Source of the DNA: Diorhabda sublineata
Lineage: Eukaryota > Arthropoda > Insecta > Coleoptera > Chrysomelidae
DNA: 64,000 nt
Assembly: GCF_026230105.1 (NCBI RefSeq)
Contig: NC_079485.1
Location: 30,547,572-30,611,571 of the forward strand
Reading direction: 5' to 3'
The notes beneath the pieces are model-generated. The model ran no database searches. It saw nothing but the letters and a program-made list of their open reading frames with translations, and was not told the DNA's origin. Position 1 is the stretch's first letter. Each line of letters begins with the position of its first letter. Positions 38,760 to 51,068 of this stretch are shown here, one piece after another. The translations under genes were made by a program, and so were the position numbers.

Positions 38760-41700
38760 TTAAGCGACGTAGTTGTATTGATTGGGGTTGTCTTTATCAC
38801 GTTCCATATAATCTCTATCGATTAGGGACTCAATGCGTTTTTTCAAATCTGCAGGCTGGAAAATAACAAATCACATTATATTTCATATATACAGCGCTTC
38901 TCCAAAGTTCTCCCCTCTTTTGAACGTCACAATTTAAACCCATTAAATCTGGAGTTCCACAAGGGCCATTAATATTCACCGCAGACTTCACAATCTCCAA
39001 TCACATTTGCGGACGACACTCTAATAACCTAAAGTAACATCCGCAAATATACAAGAACATATATTCGAAGAACAGAAGAATGGCTCAAAAGGTGGAGAAT
39101 AAATATCAAAGGAAACAAGACCCCAAATTAAACTTAAACAAATAAACTTTGAAATGAGACAATTTTTTGGTAGAGAATCAAAAATGTAGTTAGAAAATGA
39201 AATATTATTGTACAAGACAGTCATGATTACAATCTGGATTTACGGATCAATAGCAGTCATACAAAGGGCGCAGTCTAAGATTCTGCGAGCATTATCGATG
39301 CTCCTTAGTATGTTTCAAACCAAATGATACACGAAAACCTTCCATTTACAACAGTGCAAGAAACAATACAATGAAGAAGTCAAATGCATTTCCAAAGGCT
39401 GGAATCACCCGTTAAACCCTTACCATTGATGCAAGGAAGAGAAGATCGAAGACTAAAGATAAATTGGTCAATAGACCTAAAATGAGATGTGGAGGAGATC
39501 TTCTTATGCTGGGGCCACGCTAGCGGCTAACGTCAATGACCATTAGCGCGATAATTGTTTGCGGGTGACTACACTTGTCAATGTGAATACCTATTATTGG
39601 CAATAAAAACGGCGTTTTACTAGGATTCAAGCAAGATGAGCGTCGACGGAGCTCTGTATTTCATGACAATACGTAGTGTGGCCGCTTCATGGCATTAATT
39701 CTCGCGTTAATTTCTTTGATGTACCGCCACTTGATCTATCGCCTAACGCCAAACGGTAATGTTAATGCTGTTGTTAAATTATCGCGTTAATTAATGGAAT
39801 TTCTCGTTAGTGTGGCCCCATGGCTACAGAAGAGAAGTCTCATTAGAACATATACGAGTTTTTTTCATTGTAGCCTCCAACACCAAATAACCTATAGAAT
39901 TGTAAATTCTAATTGTTATTGAAAAAACATTATATAAAAAAATGAGTGTTTATTTATTTTAACTACCAAAAACATCGTAAATCCAAAAAAAATTAGTATG
40001 GTCAATTTATCGGAGAAAAATAGTAAACCAAAACAATGATCAGCACGTGAACATCCCGGGCGAAACGGGGCACGTCCAAATCAGTGGCACCATAATATTG
40101 GACGAATAAAAAACCGCGTTGGAAGGGAGAGCGCCGCATCGCTAGAGAAGCCGTTTGATTAGGTGTAGTACAGGGACGGCATCGTATTGCAGTGAGATTG
40201 TTAATATTCCCCTAAGGGGGGAAATAAAAAGTTTCATTTTAACGCTATCAAAAAACAAATGATTATGAATATTTATAAAAATGAAATGCAAGAAAATGAT
40301 GAAAATATTGACACGTGTTTACATTCCATATTTTTGTAATAAGAATCGTGCATAATTATTTTTATTATTAATCTGCTGTATGAAACCGCAAATTATTTCT
40401 TAAGTGCGAAGTACGGTCCTGTTACATGCTCGGCTTTGGTATTTCCAATTCTGATCACGTGCACTTTACGTGAATATGTTTTAGTTTACTATTTTTCTTC
40501 GATCAATAGACTTTAGTAGAGAAACTTACAATAAGTCTTAAAAATGACGGTTCAAAAGAAAATAGAAGGGTGTGGACTTTTAATAAGCACTGTATATGAT
40601 GAATCCTTACCTTTACTGGAAATTTAAGTTGTAAATACAACTCGCTGATAAGCAAATTGTGACCAAGTGTTTTCCTCATCTTCATAATACGCACGATTGC
40701 AGCATCAATTTGATACTGTCTGTCTTGAAATACTCTCTCTTCGGTAGCTTTCTGTTCTTCAGTCTGCAACCATTAAAAATGATACCACAATTGTTAAAAC
40801 AATTAAAATTTTGGAGCTTCGATATCAAAACGAACGATGCGCGTCAGCGCTCAAACGTAAGCTTCAAGAATTTTTTTTTTGGCGTTATAAAAAATACTTA
40901 CATCACAATTTTTTGTCAAAAGGTTCTTTATTAAGTGTCCTTCGCAATAGTTAGAAAAAATTTGGAAAAATTTTAGGGCTTCGACTTCAAAACGAACGAT
41001 GCGCGTCGGATCTCAAACGTAAACTTTACGAATTTTTTTTGACGTTATAAAAAATACGTACATCACAATTTTTGGTTATTTGTTTTTCAATTAAGTGAAT
41101 TGTGAAATTAATAAATATTTTCTTTGTTTTTCGGTTTTGTCTTCTGTTCAGAATCATGAAATATGTAGTTTAATAGTTTTTTATCCACTTAATCTTCAAT
41201 TTTTGGGAGTAAAATTACGTTACCTCTAATAATGTCATTATTGTCAACATTTTTTTGCAAAATTTCAGTTTATTTTGTAAAAAAATATTCGTAGTAAAAA
41301 TCCGTGGATGGCACAGGGTTCATAATCGAACATGTTTAAAGTAGATAAAAACACAGAAATATTTGAATCACTAACAGATAAACACTCTAGTTTGATTAAA
41401 GGTCTATATTTGTGATTTATAAAGTTCAAATTCACTAAACTATGAACCTTGATAATATCGTTTGAATTAAAAGTAGTAAATGTACTGGTACTTACAGTTT
41501 CCTTCATTTGAATTTGATTAATTTTAATTCGGAATAACTTATTAGTAAACTCGTTATTAAATCTAAATTTATCGCAGTCGTCAATGTCTCTTCCTTTGGG
41601 AAGTTTATTGAGAACTCTAGCTTTACCACAGGCTAAGGACTGAAGGGTTCGTCGCAGTTCTCCATCTTCTATATTAGTAGCTGCTTTAATGTATTCGAAA

Positions 41701-44700
41701 GTAACTTCATCATATTTATTGAACAATAAAATAACCAATGTTTGAAACAAGGAAACAACTAATTCCTTTGGTCCTGTTTTAAATGTGGCTCTCAATACAC
41801 AATGGCCCAGAGTGGGTTGCCACTGGAGTTTTCTTCCACTATGCTTGCTGAGATAGAAATCCTTAAAAATATCCTGAAATCTCACCATCTGATCAGGGAG
41901 GGTGACATCCAAAGCTTGATAAGTCGGCCAATAGCCCATTGTGAGAATGCTCACTGTCATATCTATAGGTGCTAGATTTCGAGTATTAACATTTAAATGT
42001 TGTTTAAAGGCCACATTTATATCTTTACTAAGTTCCATATCTTTAAACATTCCCTCCAATTTGGAAGTGAATCCTCCACCACATTCTTGTTTCAGTTTAC
42101 TAAGCATACTTTTTTCAGCATCTACACTCGCGGATTTTCCTACAAGGAGTCTTTTCGCTAAATCTTTCTTGTAAAAGGCTTCAAATACATCTTTGCCATG
42201 AATAAAGCGAAAAAGCACCATTATTTTATCAAGAAGTCTTTCTAATTCTTCTTCAGTTGCTTCTTTATTCCCAGCACGCAACTTAGAATCTACAAATTTT
42301 GCTAAAAGAAAATGATAGAAATATGTTAAAAGAGACTATAAATCTTGCAAAAAATAAATTTGTGCATACCAATTAATTCTGCTGGTTTGTTGGTTCTTTG
42401 ATTTACAAAATGTTCAAAGGCCTCTTTGAGAGAATTGCCGAATTTCTCATTTTTATTAAAGCATGTAATGACTATGTTATCCATAGAATCTTTAAAATCT
42501 AAAAGTTCTTGAACCATTGTTTTATCTTTCTCGGGATCAATTACAATAGTTTTCCCCCTCTTTTTAATATATCCGTTAAAAGATGTACACAACTCGACAA
42601 GTCCATTCTTAACACGGCTCAATAATTGGTATAATAAAGTCAAATCACTTGTTCTATTTTCATTTAATAATTGTTCCAGTCCTTTTTGGAGTACATTAGT
42701 AACATGTTCGCTAAGTAATTGTTTTTCTACTGTATGTATTAGCTGATATTTGGTGCCGGAATCCAAATAATGTAGTACTCGCTCATTTTCTTCTTGGATT
42801 CTTTTATCTACATGCGCCAAGTAGTCTGGAACCTCCAATTCTTGCATGAGCCTTTGTCCTTCAGCTGCATACAGACGTTCTGTAGATTGTAAAAATTTCT
42901 GTTCAAAAGCCTTATCATATATTTGTAAATCAGTCAACATCCTCAAAAGGGATTTGAGGAGAGTTCTGTCAACTTTATCACCATTTCTTTCCTTCTCTAT
43001 CAACATTAATAAGCCTTCCACAACTCTAGTTTGCACTAAAGTATTCAAAATAATATATTTACTAAATAACTCAAGTCCCATATCCCAAATAGACAAGATA
43101 TTCGGATTCTGAAGAACGTACGTTCTATCCAAGTAAAGAAATATACTTCTAATCATTATCATTTGATTACAGTGGGCCAACCAAGTTTCATTCATCTTCT
43201 TTAAGAACAGAAATCTATCCATTGATTCAGCTAGGAATTGCTCTATATTATGAGATACATGATTTTCAGTTAGATTATATAACCGGGTATACAACGTCGG
43301 GGCCATTTTATGATTGCACATATTTTCTACTGCTTGGTATAATTCTTCCAGAGAATACTGATTAGGTTTGGACTGCTGGATAGCTAAGACAGCACTTTTG
43401 AGTTTTTCCCATGTCTGCTCACGATAATCATCTGGAAGTTTTGGTTCACCTAAAAAAAAATAACTTTCCTATGATTATATCAAATATTGAAAATATTAGA
43501 ACATATAATTACATCATATATTCAATTTACAAGTATACTTTTTTATTATGTTGGTACTATTTACAAATAATGAGTAATATTAATATAATACAAATCAGAC
43601 ATCCCCTTATTAAAATTTAAGAACCAGTCTCACTAATTAATGAATCACTTTATGAAAAGTTTTTGCTGTATTTTTTTGTTACATATCATAAGTTACTTTA
43701 ATATTTGATGTTAGTTACAAAAATGATAAAGTTCATCAAAACTTTAAATGTAGTTTGGATTAATATATTCATAACATGGATGGAAATGAGTTATGTCCAT
43801 CATAACATAATAAAAAAAATAATATACAAATTCTTTTGACATTTTATTGACATAACAGAATAACTTACAAAGTTGTATTACAAATTTGAGCTAGCATGTA
43901 TTTTTTCCTAACCACAATTTGAAGGAAAAGGATGGATGTATGGATTTGGTCAAAATAGACATAAGGGATGGGTAGACCACCAATAATCCGCACAGCTAAA
44001 ATGAATAAAAACTTCAAGTACATTATTATATTTATCAAATGTCTCCATCTCTTAAATGAGCAATAAAAATATTATTCAAAGTGAAAAACCATTTTTTAAT
44101 GTCTTCATCTAGTAAATTTTATCACAAAAATAGATAAAATAAACATTGTAGTTCATAAAATTACAAAAACTTGCATACACACATCATGTGGACCTACAAA
44201 CTTCTATTTTTTTATATCCAGCTGCTATAATATCATAAATTCAGTTGGATGAATCCTGTCTTCAGAAACTAAATTCGGCAAATATATTCTCAATATTTAA
44301 TCTTTCATGCAGTATATACCTGACAGCCATAAGATCTAGTCTATCTATATATCAATAAAAAATTTCAATTGAAATTCTTTGGTTTTTGTGAATTAAACCC
44401 AATAATATTTTCAACAAAAAATCAACTAAAACACTCTTTGCTAGACATTTAAATTTCAAGTAAACTGTCTTCATGTCTATTTCTTCGATATAAACTAATA
44501 AGAAAAAATTATATTATCATGAAATAAGGTTCAAGAAAAATTTCGTATAATGACATAAATTAAATGAAATTATAAATTTTGATTTAATTATATTCTTCAT
44601 CTTGTTTATATACTATTTATTATCTTATATACTTCCATTTTATTTCAAATGCTATTTTTCATAACCATAAATAAATTACACAACAGAAAATATTAATAGT

Positions 44701-45115
44701 GTATTTTTAGGAAAATTTTCTCTTGGGATATGTTCAATCTAAAAGTAATCCGTTTTTTAAAATAACAAAGGCAATTTTTATTAAAGAATGAAAAAAATCT
44801 GCATGTAATGCATTTTTGTGTAGTTATGTCAACAAGTGATAAAGTTTAAGGACAACGATCAACAAATTCTTTAGTTATGTTTATAATAATGTAAAACTAG
44901 ACTCACAATTTTTTCTTTTACATTATAATCATTCACTTTGGTAGTAATTTTATAAAACCAACTTCAGATTATGAAATACACTTACTCTTGAGGTTCTTGA
45001 TTATTAATTTCTTCGCAGTAGGCTTAATGTTAATGAGGTTCATATTTCTAATTCCATTCTGAGGAATATTAGAAAAATTTGGTCTTCGGGTACTATTAAC
45101 TGTATTTTCACTCAT
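38760..45115 (-). CDS. Cul4: Cullin-4 (scaffold of CRL4 ubiquitin ligase)
   Basis: Five exons join in frame on the minus strand: 45115-44986, 43449-42370, 42301-41496, 40763-40611 and 38855-38760, giving 754 residues, the usual length for Cullin-4. Exon 1 encodes a Ser/Asn-rich leader ending in KPTAKKLIIKNLK. Exon 2 has the N-terminal cullin repeats that bind DDB1 (MIMIRSIFLYLDRTYVLQNP, LYAAEGQRLMQELEVPDYL). Exon 3 holds the cullin homology domain that binds the RING protein Roc1 (FEAFYKKDLAKRLLVGKSAS, LGHCVLRATF). Exons 4-5 hold the winged helix, with the neddylation lysine in VRIMKMRKTL (Lys 700) and the C-terminal motif RDKDNPNQYNYVA. The family targets substrates for ubiquitination in DNA repair, replication and chromatin. 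No key part is missing. Introns 3 and 4 carry repeats. Confidence 0.97.
38890..39500 (+). mobile_element. LINE reverse transcriptase fragment in Cullin-4 intron 4
   Basis: Plus-strand text KSGVPQGPLI and a decayed FADDTL-like box (near 38948-39025) are RT motifs of Jockey-type elements. The further region to about 39480 resembles the post-RT part. It is interrupted by the TIR element at 39511 and seems to resume near 39820-39900. Confidence 0.5.
39511..39819. mobile_element. 309-bp terminal-inverted-repeat element (MITE)
   Basis: It starts GGGGCCACGCTAGCGG and, inverted from its right end, GGGGCCACACTAACGAG. Similarity continues inward for about 45 bp, including GCGCGATAATT / ACGCGATAATT. 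There is no ORF. The superfamily is undetermined because I cannot identify a clean target duplication. Located inside the LINE relic of Cullin-4 intron 4. Confidence 0.75.
40000..40511. mobile_element. ~510-bp terminal-inverted-repeat element
   Basis: The left end GGTCAATTTATCGGAGAAAA and the inverted right end AGTCTATTGATCGAAGAAAA continue as AATAGTAAACCAAAAC / AATAGTAAACTAAAAC and then both reach a GCACGTGA box. The centre is GC-richer than its surroundings and encodes nothing I recognise. In Cullin-4 intron 4. Confidence 0.65.
40800..41100. repeat. Two-copy 162-bp tandem repeat in Cullin-4 intron 3
   Basis: The block GCTTCGATATCAAAACGAAC...GATGCGCGTC...TCAAACGTAA...GGCGTTATAAAAAATAC (from 40816) recurs at 40978 as GCTTCGACTTCAAAACGAAC...GATGCGCGTC...TCAAACGTAA...GACGTTATAAAAAATAC. 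The copies are similar over about 130 bp. Confidence 0.85.
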
Positions 45116-46156
45116 TTTTCAGTTGCCTTCAACCTACGATCATTCAAGGGTACTCTCAGGAACTTGAAAACAATTCTCTTTCAAGATATATCCATAACAT
45201 CAATCAGCTAATTAAAATCAAAAGTTTTTGGTATATTAACGACAAGTACACTATTTTTAACTCAGCATGCATATGTTTTTGTAATCTACTGAGGAAAAGT
45301 ACATCAAAATTTTTGGAGATGTCCAGCTACTATTATTGCCAACATTCAACTACAAACAACTCTAAGATAACCATAGATAAATTAGGTTTTTTTATTTGCA
45401 CTTTTGCTCCACTTTATGAAGAAAATAGTGAGGTATTTTGGTTAAAAAAATTCAAAAAATGAACTAGACAAAAGGAAAAAGAAATATTTCTATATTTATT
45501 CAAGTTTGATTGTATAAGTTGATGCTTGAGATGAATAGTACCGATAACAATGAATTATTTTAGTTATTTCCAATTTTAATAAAACCAGTCGGGTAATGCA
45601 TTTTTATTTCGTCATTAAACTTATAATTGAATTTTGAATGTATTAAGCTTGTTTAATAAAAAAAGTTTACTTTAACATTTAAATGACTGACGTTTCTGTC
45701 AAATTTTTATAGAAGCTTCAAATAACAAAACATACCCACTTTTAGGGTATGTTCTGTGACTCAAATTAAATGATTAAATTATGTGTATTGCCTAAATTGT
45801 TTGAATTATCATTATTTGGATTAAAAATTTAAAGAAAATATCTATTTATTATATTCCGATAGATATCTTAAGACAATTTACATCCGAAAATTAATATTTG
45901 GAAACTTTTCTTCGACTTCTTTAGAAAACGCACGCCGTACATAACAATATCATACGTTGTTTTTGACAATATATAATTGACAGTTGCAGTGTATGGCGTA
46001 GATGAGAGAAAAAAATTAAACTAATTTGCTAGAACATCATTTTCTTGCATATCTGTTCTTCCTGCCCATGATTAAACATTGTAACCACAGAATATACCTT
46101 AGGGTATCAAATCGATTCTTGAAAATTAATTTCTTTTCGTGTCACCTACGTTTTAG

Positions 46157-46585
46157 CTTGGTTTATGCAGTCAAAATCAACATTAAGCTAAACTTTTTTG
46201 GTTTATACAGTAAATTAATGGTAATTAGACATTTCCTTTTAGTCATACAAATGTGGTAAGCTCCTGATACTATCCAGACATTTCACTATTTTTTTTATCA
46301 GTTTTGAAAATAAAATACCACGGCGGAAATCGCCGCAATAATGCGAGTATAATTTTCATAACTAAAGAACAATGATATAAACAAAACAATACCACGAATA
46401 CAGACTGATCTAAGATATTCTATGCTCATAACATCACAAAATTAAGTTCAGTTGGCCAATTCTTGGTTAAATTAGAAGTTAGTGTTAATTTTCTGCATGA
46501 ATTAAAAGTAGCATTTGAGGTCTTTAACTAGTAATTTAATTTGTTAGTTTAATGGTAATTTTTAATTTTGGCTGCATAAACCAAG
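46157..46585. mobile_element. ~430-bp terminal-inverted-repeat element between Cullin-4 and RpL17
   Basis: Left end CTTGGTTTATGCAGTCAAAA and inverted right end CTTGGTTTATGCAGCCAAAA differ at one position, and weaker similarity extends about 45 bp inward. There is no convincing ORF. The remainder of 45116-47151 is AT-rich without a gene. Confidence 0.7.
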
Positions 46586-46867
46586 ATTTAGACAAAAATC
46601 ATATCTTTCATATTTTTGATGCAGTAGTGGATTATTAAGGCATTAAAAAAATAAAACCATTTTTACCACTTTTTTAATAACAAATACAGAGTATTCAAAA
46701 CATGACGAGATCTCATCACCTTTTTGAAAAATTATTCTTTTATAAACACCAGCAAATGTTAAGATATATAGTGAGAAACTCGTATCTACTTGAAGTCTTA
46801 ACACCCACTTAGCATAATTACAAAATTCGATTTGTTTTATTTTTTCTTTAGTGTTTGTACAAATGCG

Positions 46868-47104
46868 TAGTAGCTTTTTATAATGGTGGATATAAGGTTG
46901 GAGTATCTCTTTGGGGTAAAAGGTAAATAGCAGTTCAAAAACTTGCTAGATTGGCGCTAGTGTGAAGTTTACTCTGTTGCTAATGTAGCGCCACCTTTAT
47001 TAAATACATTCCTCTCGCTACCCTCCATACTTTTCATGTGCATTACTTACCATGGACAGGCCCTTTGGTAACTAGTCTGAAATTCTGAAGTGTCAAGGGA
47101 ATAT
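46868..47104. repeat. Dispersed ~240-bp repeat, copy 2
   Basis: Second copy of the unit at 12173-12418, same orientation, again with the inverted pair TGGCGCTA / TAGCGCCA. It ends 47 bp beyond the RpL17 stop codon. On the minus strand it contains AATAAA (46996-47001), which copy 1 lacks. Confidence 0.7.
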
Positions 47105-47151
47105 GTGGAAATAAAATAAAATCAACTATAGTTTTAGCAATTGTATATTGT

Positions 47152-50100
47152 TTAATGTGCTACAGCAGCTGTAGCTTTAGATCTTTTGGTTTTGTCCACA
47201 GCAGCCTTCTTTTTGGAAGTCTTCTTAGGTGCTTCAGGGGTGGATTCACCTTCAGTTAACCAAAGTTCTATATGACATGGTGATGACATATAGGGATTGA
47301 TCCTACCGTGGGCTCTGTAGGTACGGCGTCTTAAACATGCAGCTCTGTTTACCTATAAGTAAACGGATAAAAATAAAATAGGATTATTATCATTTCAGAT
47401 GAGTAGCTTTTTTTTTATTCATTAATCATAAGGTAGATCAGCATATTTCTCAATTTTGCTGTATTATCCTACAGCTCAAGAGTCAATTAATAGGTGGGGA
47501 AAACATACAAAAAAGTTAATAATTAAACTAAGTTGAATAGTATAAATAAACAGTAATGCACTCAGATCAAATTTTAATAAAATAATGTAGTTTAGAATTT
47601 AAAACAGTGAACCCAATATACTTCAAGAGCTAGACATAAAACAGCATTGATTTAGTACACGACGTTTGAGTTCTTAAACCGCTAGATAAAAGTCAGTTTA
47701 TCACCAAACTGTATTTCTGTATGTTCGTTCTAGACGCAAATGAAAATAGCAGCCTGTTTTCCACGACGAGAAATATGTCGGAAAAACTGATGAGGTACAA
47801 GCGTGAAAGTTTCTTCATAGTACTGTAGGAACCTCAACTTAGCGGGGTGCAATAGTGCCAGAAATGTATCCAGTTGGATAACCCCCGTCAGAAGAGACTT
47901 AAAGTTTTGTAAATTCCACACTGAAAAACCAACAAGGTACACGAAAAAAAATTTTTTTGGAGACCTGAATTAAGAGCAGTGCAGTAATGTTAGAATTCGG
48001 GCTGACCCAGAAACACATGGAAAAGTGGATAGAAGAGACGTCTTTTGGAAAACTTGATATTATTAACTGAGAAAAATAGAATTTACTAACAATTTGCATA
48101 ATAACAAAAAATTAAGTGAGGAAAAAATGTTGGAAGATCATAACAAAACTCAAAAGAGAAATGAATTTTCATCTACATTCTATTTTAAAAAATTAATTTA
48201 ATTGGCTAAATTTTTTTAGATCACTTTAAAATGATTAGCTCCATACAATTTGCTGAATGTATATTAGAATTCTAATTTGAACCTTCTATTCACCATATTT
48301 ATCATTTTTCTAAATGTTATAATAGACCAGGTGCTATAGCCAAAATTTTATTAAAACCCAACATTAAAAACAATAGTAATGATTTTAGGCACACAAGTAG
48401 TTTTTGTAGAATATTTCAAGAAAAAAAATTGTTTTGCGAGCAAGGGGCCATGGAAAATGGGGAAAACCACCGGAAAACTCTAAAAATTGGTAATTCGTCA
48501 ATAACATGGAAGGGATTGATAATCTATAGATACAAGTATTTAAAAAATGGAAATTCTCACTAAAAATAGTCAATTTTGGAAATATGTGTCCCAGTTGTTT
48601 ATCAGTAATGGTGCGAGAGTTGTGACGCGCATGCTCAAATTAATTAGGCTATAAATTGCGTGGATTCGTGATTTGTGTAAAGTGAGATCAGATTCTCTTG
48701 ATAATTGTTATAAAGTTGATTTGCTAGTTATACACAATTGAGATTTGTGAATTATTTATTCATGACTTAATAGTATTCCAAAAAACTGCAGCATAATCTT
48801 TCATTATTTATAGTTCCACATTGAAATAAATTTCTTAAAAGTGAGAGAAAAAACGAAATTATGTAAAACAAGTGAAGTTTTTAAGAAATTTTCAAACTAA
48901 AATAAGTTGAAAAGAATGAAAAAATTACTAGTACAAACAAGAATGACTGAATATGTATTATAGTTCAGAAGCCAGCAATAGAAATACAAGACCAAGTTTA
49001 GAAAAAAAAAAAAAGGAAATTTAGTCATTTCCTCCCAACTAAAAAATCGTGAAACTGTAACTATCCCAATATCTCGAGGAAATAAAATAATCACCTGACT
49101 ATACTATACTGCATTATATTTTCAATGATTTTCTTTCAAATGAAAATTTTATTGATGATAGGTTATGTGTAGATGTGAATAAATATATTAGTCAGCTTGC
49201 TCTCAATGGAAAACCGTCGACCGACCAGGTTTTCCTTGACTCACTGCTAGCTGATTTTTTTTTACTGACTGAAATGACCGACTTTCTTTTTTTTTCGTTG
49301 TGTTTGGGAAGCTACTGCCGTTTATCCCACCCACCGAGCCGCAGCTGACGTTCACTAGGTTTTATTACATAACGCATATCACCAATTAGCTTTCGGCAGG
49401 AAATAATTAAACAAATTTCCACCTGGCTCCCGGACTATTAATTTAATAAATGATGGTAAGTAATCACCTGAAGTACATAATTTTTATTTAATTATTCAAA
49501 GCGATCCCCACAGACTTCCCTATCGAGTCATTCAGTGTGAAAAACCATCGGTTGGGATTGTTCAGAAATTGCTTGTATACCAAAAATCATTTTTATTGGT
49601 TTTAGTATCAGGTTAAAACCCTTGGTTCCTAGACTATAATAATAATTATTAAAAATGACACAATGTTTATGTTATTTGTTAAGCAGCTTTACTGTTTATT
49701 TTTTTATTTCAGACATGTAAAAATTGGATAAATTGAATCAAATTGCCCAGATATATAACTGATTTTATAATCACAAAAATTTCATATATACATAAATAAG
49801 CCAAACTTAAGGAGGAACATAAATTCGATTGGTGTCCTTTCAAAGTGCTCAATCTTTATATACTTCACGAAAGGTGCACTCTTAACAATTTCCATGTGTA
49901 ATAAAGGTTTTACTAACCTGGATGTGTTCTACTACAAGTCTATCAACATCAAGTCCACTGTAATCTGCGTTACTTTCGGCGTTTCTCAAGAGTTGCAAAA
50001 GAAACTCCGCAGATTTTTTGGGCCATCTACCTTGTGTGGTCCCAAATTGTTTAGCCTGAGCACATCGACCTACACCACCATTAAACCTCCTAAAGGGAAT

Positions 50101-50338
50101 GCACTCCTTTTGAACAACAACATTTTTTAAATAGGCTACTGCCCGTTTGAGGGGCATTTTTCTAATTGCGTTAGCAGTCTCACATGTGTTCTAAAAAAAT
50201 AGATTTATAAGGTTATTTTTGGTGATCACAAAATAAATATTGTGGAAATAATTTTACCTTAAAATGAACCCTCAAGTTCGATCCTCTGGCTTTGCAGGAT
50301 TTTGCAGCATTTTCGGGTTCACGAGCGTACCGGCCCAT
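47152..50338 (-). CDS. RpL17: 60S ribosomal protein L17 (uL22)
   Basis: Three coding exons join in frame on the minus strand: 50338-50258, 50190-49918 and 47352-47152, giving 184 residues, the normal length. The N-terminus MGRYAREPENAAKSCKARG is followed by RVHFKNTCETANAIRKM, the globular uL22 fold (FRRFNGGVGRCAQAKQFG, QGRWPKKSAEFLLQLLRNAE), and RRRTYRAHGRINPYMSSPCH, the long hairpin that lines the nascent-peptide exit tunnel. The tail is Lys/Ala-rich, as usual in this family. A 5' UTR exon is likely at about 50636-50539, with a 190-bp intron ending at 50349. The second coding intron is unusually long for a ribosomal protein gene (2565 bp), and I found no snoRNA in it that I could defend. Confidence 0.97.
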
Positions 50339-50538
50339 ATTTTTAGATCTGAAAACAAAATTGTTACTACTACAGCACCAATTGAGGATATTTACTAATT
50401 TTAATCACAAATGTACAAAATATAACACACAATAGATAAAACACATCTAAAACTTTAACTAATTGCTTGTATCTATTAGTTTTTTCACATGATGTTTGAA
50501 ATTTTTGGTGATTTTTAAAGATTTTATATTTGTCATAC

Positions 50539-50637
50539 CTTACAATACTAGATATTAATAAGAAAGAACATTTAATTTGAGTAGGCAACCTATTTGACAC
50601 GAGTTTTTCTAACAACGCATGCGTGCGTCAAAAAAGG
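50539..50637 (-). promoter_or_regulatory. Probable RpL17 5' UTR exon with TOP-like start
   Basis: On the minus strand a pyrimidine run (CCTTTTTTG) at 50637-50629 resembles the terminal oligopyrimidine start of ribosomal protein mRNAs. Downstream is a good donor (TAAG|GTATGA, at 50538), which pairs with the acceptor TTTTCAG at 50349 just before the start codon. Inferred from motifs only. Confidence 0.45.
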
Positions 50638-50638
50638 T

Positions 50639-51068
50639 GCCCTCTTCAAGAAAGAATGTACATTTACTAAATTCTAATGCATAGATAAATAACTAAAGGT
50701 CTTACGCATATATTTATTGCCAGCATTGCTAATTCCAATGAAGAATACATTTACTTGTATTTAATAAATATTTGAATTCAATAAAGTGATTTTAATCAAA
50801 TAAAACATCATTAAAATTAATTTTGCACTCCCAACTTTCTAATTCATAAGTTGTTTTGGATTGTTATTAGAGACAATAAAAGAATTTAAAAATATCCACA
50901 AAAAGTTGACAGTAATGATGACAATAATGACTGTTAACTGAATAATTGTGTCACTTCTGTTTTGTTTTGTGATAGTATGGTACAAAAGATACAAGTAATG
51001 CGAGTTTATATATTTAAAATAATGAAAACTAGTGATTAACACATGGAAATTGAACCTGATATATAAAT
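50639..51068. promoter_or_regulatory. Divergent promoter region, RpL17 (-) and Shark (+)
   Basis: About 430 bp of AT-rich DNA separate the probable RpL17 start from the Shark start codon. No repeats or ORFs of note occur here. Confidence 0.4.

Noticed and set aside
42846..43112. Plus-strand ORF opposite Cullin-4
   Set aside because: A shadow of Cullin-4 exon 2 on the other strand.
47353..49917. Possible snoRNA host function of the long RpL17 intron
   Set aside because: Ribosomal protein introns often host snoRNAs, but I could not find a C/D or H/ACA layout with correct spacing on the minus strand.
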